DNA of 5,702 nt from Candidatus Poribacteria bacterium (GCA_028824575.1 JAPPDN010000201.1:1-5702), one strand, 5' to 3'; numbered from the stretch's first letter, positions 1 through 5,217 are shown. Numbers and translations: made by a program. The notes: generated from the letters alone by a model not told the origin.

Positions 1-1
1 C

Positions 2-358
2 GTCAACTTGTGTCCTGATGATTTCGTCGTGCTCTCTGGGGATGATGTCAACACGCTGCCGATCCTTGCCGTAGGCGGCAAAGGCGTTATCTCAGTTGTG
101 GCGAATATCGCACCCGCAGATGTAGCGGAAATGTGTAACGCCTTCCATGCAGGCAATCTTGAACTCGCACGTAAACTCCACTATAAAGCACTGCCATTGG
201 CAGTTGACCTCTTTATTGAGACGAACCCGATTCCTGCAAAGACCGCACTCCAACTCATGGGCAAACTCAACGGGAAATTGCGGTTACCCCTCGCACCAAT
301 GGTCCCCGCAAATCTCGAAGCCTTGCGCTCGACACTCTCGGAAACCGGATTGATTTAG
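2..358 (+). CDS. dapA: 4-hydroxy-tetrahydrodipicolinate synthase, C-terminal part (5' end outside window)
   Basis: This is the last 118 or so codons of DapA, the cytoplasmic lyase that condenses pyruvate with L-aspartate semialdehyde in the diaminopimelate/lysine pathway, which supplies peptidoglycan. The reading frame is open from base 2 to the TAG at 356-358. Recognised from recall of the E. coli protein: the SGDD segment, then GGKGVISVVANI of the late TIM-barrel strands, the ETNPIPAK segment, and the LRLPLAPM stretch near the end followed by a short helix ending ETGLI. The C-terminus ends where E. coli DapA (292 residues) ends, so it is intact. The Schiff-base lysine and catalytic tyrosine lie upstream, outside the window, so activity cannot be judged. 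A terminator-like hairpin follows at 371-403. High confidence in the family; a related DapA-family aldolase is a less likely alternative given how closely the tail matches true DapA. Confidence 0.93.
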   Translation, partial: VNLCPDDFVVLSGDDVNTLPILAVGGKGVISVVANIAPADVAEMCNAFHAGNLELARKLHYKALPLAVDLFIETNPIPAKTALQLMGKLNGKLRLPLAPMVPANLEALRSTLSETGLI

Positions 359-370
359 CGAAAAAAGTGG

Positions 371-403
371 AGGGTGTGATATTCCAATCGCACCTTCTTT
401 CTT
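371..403 (+). terminator. Likely rho-independent terminator after dapA
   Basis: The arms 371-380 and 387-396 form a 10-bp stem (eight Watson-Crick pairs plus two G-U wobbles) around a 6-base loop (attcca). The pyrimidine-rich run TTCTTTCTT follows at 395-403. It starts 12 bases after the dapA stop codon. The T-run is broken by cytosines, so termination may be incomplete and some read-through into the next gene is possible. Confidence 0.6.
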
Positions 404-420
404 AATTGGAGAGCATCTAA

Positions 421-855
421 ATGTCTGATGACTTCATGGAGCAAGACCAAAATCGTGCGAATTCTGATTTGCGTCGTCAGTTCCGCTCTTTTGATAGTCT
501 TGTAAAGAAGCCGAAAAAACCGTGGTCTCCAACTACCTTAAAGTGGTTTTCACTCTACAGCATTGGAATTTTGGCAAACATTTGGGCTTTAATTTTTAAT
601 TGGACCAAACTGGAGTCGTGGATCGGATTCGCCGTGATGTCAGGAGTGACAGCGATTATTGTTGTGCCTATTCTACTTGTAGAGAATATTCGTCTAATTG
701 GTGAGCCTCACAACGGACAATCCCGAATCAACGCCTATATTAATGGCCTCATATTCATTGGGCTTGCCGTTGTTAGCACATCGGTAGGCTGGTACACAGG
801 AACATTGGCAAGGAAGTTCATAGAGATTGTTACGTCCAGTTCCATGTCGCCATGA
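421..855 (+). CDS. Small three-helix membrane protein of unknown function (paralog 1)
   Basis: A 144-residue protein that I do not recognise. The ATG at 421 has a GGAGAG ribosome site at 408-413, 7 bases upstream, which supports this start. Residues 1-39 are polar and charged, with a basic KKPKKP patch just before the membrane, so the N-terminus is probably cytoplasmic. Three hydrophobic segments follow at about 40-60, 67-87 and 105-127. The second runs into a P-I-L-L-V-E-N-I-R motif (83-91), then a polar loop of about 14 residues. It has no signal peptide, no obvious catalytic cluster and no known domain by eye. It is clearly paralogous to the next gene: the N-terminal tail (D-Q-x-x-x-N-S-D), the VENxR motif at identical positions 83-91, and the C-terminal helix with GW-x(2)-GT and IEI all match. 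No clear promoter is seen in the 62 bases upstream, so it may depend on read-through from dapA. Confidence 0.8.
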   Translation: MSDDFMEQDQNRANSDLRRQFRSFDSLVKKPKKPWSPTTLKWFSLYSIGILANIWALIFNWTKLESWIGFAVMSGVTAIIVVPILLVENIRLIGEPHNGQSRINAYINGLIFIGLAVVSTSVGWYTGTLARKFIEIVTSSSMSP

Positions 856-878
856 AAATATCTCTTACACTGCGATTC
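855..878 (+). repeat. Direct repeat copy 1 (duplication scar between the two paralogs)
   Basis: This 24-base stretch, overlapping the last base of paralog 1's TGA stop codon, recurs as a 22-base version at 1539-1560 just after paralog 2. The copies are identical apart from a two-base (AC) difference. In the second copy the last 12 bases are also the final codons and stop of the minus-strand ceramidase-family gene. The first copy therefore looks like a duplicated fragment of that gene's tail, left behind when the membrane-protein gene was duplicated. Confidence 0.7.
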
Positions 879-916
879 ATTACAGAGTCGAACCGCGTAA
901 TTCGGAAGAGACCAAA

Positions 917-1540
917 ATGATCGATAATCCTATGAGCCAAACTCAGGATCAGATCAATTCTGACCCACAGCAGCCGTTTAACGCTGCTGATAACGTCGTA
1001 AAGGAACGGCAAAAACCGCGGAGTCTCCCCACTTTAGAGCGTGCTTTACTCTTTGTTGTCGGGTTCTTCGCATATTTTTTGGCGTTTCGCTTTGGTAAAG
1101 GTATAATGGAATGGCAGTTCGGGTTGACGATAATCCTATCTGCAGTGCTGGCTATTACCGTTCCTGCGCTGTATGTGGAAAATAAACGTTTAACCAACCA
1201 ACTCAGCGATGGACACTTCTGTATTCTCTGTTACGTCGGGAGCATCGGGTTAGCTGGACTGGCTATGCTTCCCGTATTCTTCGCTTGGATCGGCGGAATA
1301 ATAACATACAAATTGATAACACCTTTAGTACTATTCGTAATTCTTTTTCCTTCGATCCTATATCTGGAAAACGATCGTGTCAGCAGCCGACTCAGTGAAG
1401 AAGTTACTGAACCGCGTAACCTCATACATGCCCTCATCTTTATTCTACTCGCTCTTATAGTAGGAAGCATGGGGTGGATTGTAGGAACGGGGATGCGCAC
1501 GGTTATAGAAATAGCAGTGCCAAAATTGACACTGCTATAA
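917..1540 (+). CDS. Five-helix membrane protein of unknown function (paralog 2, with an extra 63-residue module)
   Basis: A 207-residue protein of unknown function. The ATG at 917 was chosen because GGAAGAG at 904-910 lies 6 bases upstream and because residue 1 then aligns with residue 1 of the preceding paralog. The frame is open back to a TTG at 827, but that would overlap the previous gene. Residues 1-41 are polar (DQINSD, then a basic K-E-R-Q-K-P-R stretch), suggesting a cytoplasmic N-terminus. Hydrophobic segments lie at about 43-60, 67-87, 103-124, 133-150 and 169-191. The motif P-A-L-Y-V-E-N-K-R (83-91) recurs as P-S-I-L-Y-L-E-N-D-R (145-154), each followed by a similar L-(T/S)-x(2)-L-S-(D/E) loop. 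Compared with paralog 1 it is exactly 63 residues longer, and IEI near the end shifts from 134-136 to 197-199, also 63. A structural or regulatory inner-membrane role is possible, but nothing shows it. Confidence 0.8.
   Translation: MIDNPMSQTQDQINSDPQQPFNAADNVVKERQKPRSLPTLERALLFVVGFFAYFLAFRFGKGIMEWQFGLTIILSAVLAITVPALYVENKRLTNQLSDGHFCILCYVGSIGLAGLAMLPVFFAWIGGIITYKLITPLVLFVILFPSILYLENDRVSSRLSEEVTEPRNLIHALIFILLALIVGSMGWIVGTGMRTVIEIAVPKLTLL
1511..1538. terminator. Perfect stem-loop at the convergent gene ends, possible weak bidirectional terminator
   Basis: ATAGCAGTG at 1511-1519 and CACTGCTAT at 1530-1538 are perfect reverse complements (9 bp) around a 10-base loop. The hairpin occupies the last codons of paralog 2 and lies 11 bases past the stop of the minus-strand gene. 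On neither strand is it followed by a strong T-run (plus: AAAATATCTCTT; minus: TTCTATAACC). A role in termination or in separating the two converging transcripts is inferred from position. Confidence 0.45.
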
Positions 1541-1560
1541 AATATCTCTTACTGCGATTC
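1539..1560 (+). repeat. Direct repeat copy 2 (junction of the convergent genes)
   Basis: The 22-base partner of the repeat at 855-878, lacking two bases (AC). It begins in paralog 2's TAA stop and runs into the end of the minus-strand gene, whose last codons and TAA occupy 1549-1560. Because these bases are coding for the neighbour, this copy is probably the original and 855-878 the duplicate. Confidence 0.7.
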
Positions 1561-2877
1561 TGCTAAAAATCCTGCTGGTAGCAATCGATGCACTGTATCA
1601 ATCACCAACTGCTCAACACCGGGGGCGAACCGTGTCGGCGGCCCGAAATAGAGCATCGCATCGCCACCCTCATAACCCCCTTCCGCTAACACCCGCTCCG
1701 ACGGAATATAACCCGGAAAAGCGTTTGCGTATGCGCCTACCCACAACCGTTCCACATCTAATTCTTTCTTCAAACGCAGCGAATAATCAACAACCACTTC
1801 ACTCGCAAGAAAAACAATAGCGAGTTCATCACCAAACCTCCACGCCTGTACCGGATAGGAGAGTTCCGTTTGCGGAGGTTGTCCCTGCTGCAGGCGTTCA
1901 AGATGTTTTTGGGCATGATAAGCTCTGGAACCACCTTCGGCAACGCGTGCCTTCCACTCCTCAAGCGTCGGTAGTGTATCAAAGGGTAGATTTACGCGTT
2001 CAAACACACCCGTTGGGACATTCAGAAGCGGTTTCGTATCGTTTACCAACAGACGCTGGACCTCCTGCGATAGTGCTTCACCGTGCGCTTTCGCATAAGC
2101 GAGGCGGGTATTGAAAACCTCTTCTTGTCCATCAGGCATCGGCATCATCCGGGATTCTGGATTCGCATCGGCACCACATCCGATCGTAATTAGAGCCGTT
2201 ACACCGGGAAGCACCTTTTGGATATTCTCTTGTGCAAATCCAGCCCAATCGCCACAGATATGGTTATCTGTACCTGCCAACGTTGTGCAATGGCAGGCGT
2301 AACTTGCCCACACGGCGCGCAAATGCCCATCTAAATCCCTAACTTGTAGGCACGGCAACGAGTGATCTACGGGACCGCCTTCTGTCCTCCGATTCTTCGC
2401 GAAACCGAGTTCACCGATGCTCCATGTCAATTTTGCGGGTTCGCGATTCGCGAGTGCTTCCAGTGCGACGGCTTCCATCCAATCCTTAAATTGACGGGTG
2501 TATCGGTCTATCGTTTCCTGTTGGTCGGGTGGTATATCTGTGCTAAACAGGAACGGCGCAGCGTTTGTGAGACACGGCGCACTATGTGTATGCGTAAAAC
2601 ACGCCGCAAAATGTGCACGCGAAATGCCTGTCTTTTCTTTCACTCGACGCGATACTTCTTCTGTCAACTCGTCTGGTAAACCACAATTTTCAACTGTCAC
2701 GAGGACAACAGGGTCATCCGAATCACTGCCAATCGCGAGTGCCTTTGCCCATATCCGTTGGATGATACCGTCGGATTCCGTGCGGCGGCTCCCGTAGCCA
2801 CTGAGCCGTATCGGATAATCGGGTGTAATATCCACTTCTGCAACGCCAACTTCTATAACACCATTGTTATTTGCCAT
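1549..2877 (-). CDS. Neutral/alkaline ceramidase-family protein (short, no signal peptide, substrate unknown)
   Basis: A 442-residue protein matching the N-terminal catalytic domain of neutral/alkaline non-lysosomal ceramidases (zinc-dependent amidases). Family marks: the opening VGVAEVDITP with LSGYGSR (residues 11-31), FTHTHSAP (94-101) carrying zinc-ligand histidines, CHCTTLAGTDNH followed by GDWAGFA (195-215) carrying the next histidine, then ASE (E360) and ANAFPGYIPSE with GGYEGG (Y390 and 400-405), which match the glutamate and tyrosine of the metal site. At the nucleophile position the true enzymes have GDVSPN; here it reads GADANPES (235-242), with no serine aligned. It lacks the C-terminal immunoglobulin-like domain of the roughly 650-residue enzymes and shows no signal peptide, so it is probably cytoplasmic. 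The start is firm: AAGGAGGAA lies 7 bases upstream of the ATG. It probably shares a transcript with the ABC gene 82 bases upstream. Zinc hydrolase is likely; ceramide as substrate is doubtful. Confidence 0.88.
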   Translation of the reverse strand: MANNNGVIEVGVAEVDITPDYPIRLSGYGSRRTESDGIIQRIWAKALAIGSDSDDPVVLVTVENCGLPDELTEEVSRRVKEKTGISRAHFAACFTHTHSAPCLTNAAPFLFSTDIPPDQQETIDRYTRQFKDWMEAVALEALANREPAKLTWSIGELGFAKNRRTEGGPVDHSLPCLQVRDLDGHLRAVWASYACHCTTLAGTDNHICGDWAGFAQENIQKVLPGVTALITIGCGADANPESRMMPMPDGQEEVFNTRLAYAKAHGEALSQEVQRLLVNDTKPLLNVPTGVFERVNLPFDTLPTLEEWKARVAEGGSRAYHAQKHLERLQQGQPPQTELSYPVQAWRFGDELAIVFLASEVVVDYSLRLKKELDVERLWVGAYANAFPGYIPSERVLAEGGYEGGDAMLYFGPPTRFAPGVEQLVIDTVHRLLPAGFLAESQ

Positions 2878-2882
2878 GTGAG

Positions 2883-2891
2883 TTCCTCCTT
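2883..2891 (-). promoter_or_regulatory. Strong ribosome binding site for the ceramidase-family gene
   Basis: On the minus strand this reads AAGGAGGAA, close to a perfect anti-16S match, ending 5 bases before the ATG at 2877-2875 (7 bases from the GGAGG core). It fixes the start codon. It is much stronger than the site of the upstream ABC gene, which hints at higher translation of the ceramidase-like protein if the two share a transcript. Confidence 0.8.
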
Positions 2892-2959
2892 GCGTTTAGA
2901 ATCGTCCGGTAAATATGAACAGATGTCTGTCTGAATCGTAAAGGTATCAACATCCCATG

Positions 2960-3883
2960 CTATTGTGCATCTACACTCATTACCTCAGCGAAAACATCCT
3001 CCAACGAATGACTCACCTCACGTAACTGCCGGAGCTGTACACCGGTATCGTAAGCGAGTTTGAAAAAGAACTTTGTGCCTGTCTCTTCCTGACTTTCGGA
3101 CGTAACCCGTAAGTGATTGCCAGGACGTACTTCAACTTGATAATTCTGACGTTCCAAAGCAGCGATATAAGTCTCGCTGTCACCTACAATCCGCAGATCA
3201 AAGGCTTGTCCCTTGTCTTTTTTCAGGGACTCTATCTGCCCTTGGATAACAACACTCCCGTGCGAAAGTGCGATGATCTCATGGCACGCAGATTCTACAT
3301 CGGGCAGAAGGTGCGAAGATAAAATCACATTGATGCCTTTATCAGATGAGATGTCCTTAACAAGTTCAAGCATCTCCTCCCTACCACTGGTATCCATTCC
3401 GTTGGTCGGTTCATCAAGGAGGAGCAACTTTGGATCGTGTATCAGTGCCTGTGCTAATTTCACCCGCTGTTTCATGCCCGCCGAGTAGCCATCTATGGTT
3501 CGGTAACGCTCTTCATCTAAACCGACGTAATAGAGCACCTCGTGTGCACGTTGCATCGCATCGCGCCTCGGCATCCCGCACAACTCTCCCGCGTAAGCGA
3601 CGAGTTGGACAGCGTTCATACCGAGTATCAAACACTCGTCTTCTGGCATGTACCCGACCTGTCTGCGGATGCCTAACGGATCTTTCTGCACGTCCAACCC
3701 AAACACGGCTGCTGTGCCTTGATTCGGTTGGACAAAGCCGAGCAGGGTCTTTAGTAATGTGCTTTTCCCGGCACCGTTTGGTCCGAGCAGACCGACAGCA
3801 CCGCCTTGCACCTCCAGCGAGAGGTTATCTAACGCAGCCGTCGTACCAAAAAAGAGCGAGACATTTTTAATTTCAATGAGCAT
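2960..3883 (-). CDS. ABC transporter ATP-binding protein, ABC-2/drug-export type
   Basis: A 307-residue ATPase subunit that would sit on the cytoplasmic face of an ABC transporter. Motifs in order: Walker A GPNGAGKST (34-42), a Q-loop region reading GYMPEDE (77-83) with Glu where Gln is usual, the signature SAGMKQR (134-140, a variant of LSGGQ seen in ABC-2 type ATPases), Walker B LLLLDEP (153-159), D-loop NGMD (161-164) and switch histidine in SSHL (H191). About 90 residues follow the nucleotide domain and end SLEDVFAEVM, as in CcmA/NatA-like exporters with a C-terminal accessory domain. All residues needed for ATP hydrolysis are visible. The partner permease is not in the window: the neighbours are alr and a ceramidase-family gene. 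The start at 3883 gives the standard opening LIEIKNVSLFFG, but its ribosome site is poor (AAGG 13 bases upstream). The exported substrate cannot be told; NatA-like, CcmA-like and multidrug systems share these features. Confidence 0.92.
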   Translation of the reverse strand: MLIEIKNVSLFFGTTAALDNLSLEVQGGAVGLLGPNGAGKSTLLKTLLGFVQPNQGTAAVFGLDVQKDPLGIRRQVGYMPEDECLILGMNAVQLVAYAGELCGMPRRDAMQRAHEVLYYVGLDEERYRTIDGYSAGMKQRVKLAQALIHDPKLLLLDEPTNGMDTSGREEMLELVKDISSDKGINVILSSHLLPDVESACHEIIALSHGSVVIQGQIESLKKDKGQAFDLRIVGDSETYIAALERQNYQVEVRPGNHLRVTSESQEETGTKFFFKLAYDTGVQLRQLREVSHSLEDVFAEVMSVDAQ

Positions 3884-3903
3884 TTTTAATTATGGGCCTT
3901 GCT

Positions 3904-3928
3904 CTGGTCTTTCCGTTGTCAAGACCAG
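3904..3928 (-). promoter_or_regulatory. Perfect 8-bp hairpin in the leader of the ABC gene
   Basis: CTGGTCTT at 3904-3911 and AAGACCAG at 3921-3928 are perfect reverse complements around a 9-base loop, 20 bases upstream of the ABC start codon. No T-run follows on either strand, so it is not a typical terminator. It could shape translation of the weakly primed ABC start, protect a processed 5' end, or be a protein-binding inverted repeat. The role is unknown. Confidence 0.4.
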
Positions 3929-3938
3929 CGGATATTGA

Positions 3939-4013
3939 TCAGATTTGTTCGTCTTTAAGGTCGTGTTTATCTCCTTGTAGGAGCAAATGTTTTTGCTTCG
4001 GCTTTTCCCCCAT
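3939..4013 (-). CDS. Possible 24-residue small ORF between alr and the ABC gene
   Basis: An ATG at 4013-4011 opens a 24-codon frame ending in TGA at 3941-3939. AAGGT lies 7-8 bases upstream of the ATG as a possible ribosome site. The peptide is very polar and lysine-rich (starts MGEKPKQKH, then LLLQ, ends DLKDEQI) with no membrane segment. It overlaps almost completely a set of inverted repeats (3957-4025), so the frame may be an accident of a structured repeat. I do not recognise it. It is listed because frame, spacing and ribosome site agree, but real coding is less likely than not. Confidence 0.2.
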   Translation of the reverse strand: MGEKPKQKHLLLQGDKHDLKDEQI

Positions 4014-4025
4014 GCTCGCGACCTT
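3957..4025. repeat. Structured inverted-repeat element, REP-like (intergenic)
   Basis: The outer arms AAGGTCG (3957-3963) and CGACCTT (4019-4025) are perfect reverse complements. Inside are CTCCT-tgt-AGGAG (3971-3983), an 8-bp stem with one G-T pair between 3980-3987 and 3992-3999 around a 4-base loop, and GAGC (3981-3984) that can alternatively pair with GCTC (4014-4017). The wording TTGTAGGAGC ... GCTCGCGA resembles REP elements known from Pseudomonas, with an interior insertion. No second copy is in the window, so whether it is a genome-wide repeat is not shown. It fills most of the 172-base gap between alr and the ABC gene. I see no clear promoter in that gap. Confidence 0.4.
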
Positions 4026-4055
4026 TATACCCTTCAATTTTGACGTGACAAAGCA

Positions 4056-5138
4056 TTAGATATACTTTTTCGGTACACGTGCCCCAATCTGCGTCAGGAT
4101 TTCATAAGAGATCGTTCCGGCGCGATGTGCAACTTCATCAACCGTAATTTCCGCGTTCCTTTGCTTGCCGATCAGCACAACCGCATCACCGACAGATACG
4201 TTATCTGTCGATTCTAAACGTACCACGCTCACGTCCATGCAAACTCTTCCGATAATCGGGCGGCGCGCGCCACCTATTAACACCTCACCGACACCAGAAA
4301 GTGCACGCGGGTAACCGTCGCCGTAACCTACTTGTACCATCGCCACACGGGTCTGACGTGGTGCTTTATATGTTAACCCATAACTAACGCCTTCGCCTTC
4401 TGCAATAGAACCGATCCAGCCAATCCGGGTCTTCCATGTGAGAGCAGGTTCTAACTTAATAGGTCTTTCGGATGCAGGGTAAACACCATAGAGACTCAAG
4501 CCGGGACGGACAGCGTCGAAATGTGCTTCTGGTATTGTGAGTGCAGCCGCGCTGTTCGCTGCGTGGACCAACTCGCTGTCATTGCCAATTTCTTTAAGCA
4601 CAGACGAAAACCGGTCGAGTTGAATAAAAACAAAACGCTTATCTGTCTCGTCCGCAGTGGCAAGATGTGTAAAGAACCCTTCAACATCAAGTCGGGGCAG
4701 TGTCTTCAACCTATTCAAGAATTGCACCGCTTCCGCCCAATAAACGCCACTCCGGTTCATACCTGTATTGATATTGACATGGACACGGACAATTTTTGAG
4801 GCGACATCGTTTAATCTATCCGCGAATCCCCAATCGCCGATTGTCGGTGTCAATCCGTGCGCAACGATTTGCACCGCCTGTTCCGAGAGAGAGCTGAAAA
4901 GGACAAGAATCGGTTCACGGATACCCGCCTGACGTAACGCTACACCTTCCGCAATCGTCGCAACAGCAAACATGTCAACGACTGGACACAACGTCTCTGT
5001 GACAGGTACTACGCCGTGTCCGTAGGCATCCGCTTTCACGACAGCGATTAAGCGTTTTCCGGTATATGCTTTGATTGCCTCAGCGTTTCGTCGGATTGCC
5101 CCGAGATCAATTTCAGTGTATGTTCGGAAATAACCCAT
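4056..5138 (-). CDS. alr: Alanine racemase (PLP-dependent)
   Basis: A 360-residue cytoplasmic enzyme of full family length, interconverting L- and D-alanine to supply D-Ala for peptidoglycan. The fold-type III N-terminal barrel begins TEIDLGAIRRN (8-18). The PLP lysine is K35 in AVVKADAYGHG (32-42). HLAT (158-161), HAANSAA (192-198) and RPGLSLYG (211-218, with the arginine that contacts the pyridine nitrogen) follow. The second catalytic base is Y253 in VSYGLTY (251-257); VGYGDGYPR (270-278) and RVCMD (298-302) complete the C-terminal domain. Oddity: the segment usually KxDTGMxR reads N122-I-N-T-G-M-N-R, so the commonly carbamylated lysine (Lys129 in the Geobacillus enzyme) is Asn here, and the following Asp is also Asn. 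Both catalytic residues are present, so it is probably active; broader amino-acid racemization is possible. The start has AAGGT 8 bases upstream, and a good promoter lies in the 79-base gap behind it. Confidence 0.95.
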   Translation of the reverse strand: MGYFRTYTEIDLGAIRRNAEAIKAYTGKRLIAVVKADAYGHGVVPVTETLCPVVDMFAVATIAEGVALRQAGIREPILVLFSSLSEQAVQIVAHGLTPTIGDWGFADRLNDVASKIVRVHVNINTGMNRSGVYWAEAVQFLNRLKTLPRLDVEGFFTHLATADETDKRFVFIQLDRFSSVLKEIGNDSELVHAANSAAALTIPEAHFDAVRPGLSLYGVYPASERPIKLEPALTWKTRIGWIGSIAEGEGVSYGLTYKAPRQTRVAMVQVGYGDGYPRALSGVGEVLIGGARRPIIGRVCMDVSVVRLESTDNVSVGDAVVLIGKQRNAEITVDEVAHRAGTISYEILTQIGARVPKKYI

Positions 5139-5168
5139 ATCGTCTTACCTTGCAGCGTCAACGAGAAA

Positions 5169-5198
5169 ATTATAGCACAACCTACGCAAATTTGCTAA
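5169..5198 (-). promoter_or_regulatory. Sigma70-type promoter for alr
   Basis: On the minus strand, a perfect -10 TATAAT (5174-5169) is preceded by TGC, giving an extended -10, and lies 18 bases from TTAGCA (5198-5193), a 4/6 match to the -35 consensus. Transcription would start near 5162, giving a leader of about 24 bases with the ribosome site AAGGT at 5151-5147. The promoter lies in the potC-alr gap, so alr has its own start even if read-through from the permease gene occurs. Confidence 0.7.
5186..5195. promoter_or_regulatory. Palindrome inside the alr promoter, possible operator
   Basis: GCAAATTTGC is a perfect 10-base palindrome that covers part of the spacer and overlaps the -35 hexamer. 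A dimeric repressor bound there would block the promoter. A 10-base palindrome can occur by chance in AT-rich spacer DNA, so this is only a candidate site. Confidence 0.25.
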
Positions 5199-5217
5199 CG
5201 CTTTCGCACGCCGACTG

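Noticed and set aside
827..916. Extension of the second membrane-protein gene to a TTG at 827 (30 more residues)
   Set aside because: It would overlap the end of the first paralog, has no ribosome site and covers the duplicated scar. The ATG at 917 has a good site and gives residue-by-residue alignment with paralog 1.
1231..1500. 89-codon open frame on the minus strand
   Set aside because: It is antisense to the membrane-protein gene; the sense frame has a ribosome site, a paralog and membrane-helix pattern, while this frame has none of these.
2362..2797. Overlapping open frames on the plus strand (105 and 99 codons), cysteine-rich
   Set aside because: Both are antisense to the well-supported ceramidase-family gene and have no ribosome site of note or family motif.
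2878..2959. Terminator or promoter in the gap between the ABC and ceramidase-family genes
   Set aside because: Only an imperfect small inverted repeat (ACAGATGTCTGT around 2920-2931) with no T-run and no well-spaced -35/-10 pair; cotranscription is the simpler reading.
3430..3870. 146-codon open frame on the plus strand
   Set aside because: It lies wholly opposite the ABC ATPase gene, whose motifs are all intact; the translated product is arginine/serine-rich with no recognisable domain. It is an antisense shadow.
3889..3922. TTGACA and CATAAT as a promoter for the ABC gene
   Set aside because: The spacer is 22 bases, well outside the usual 16-19, and transcription would begin at or past the start codon.
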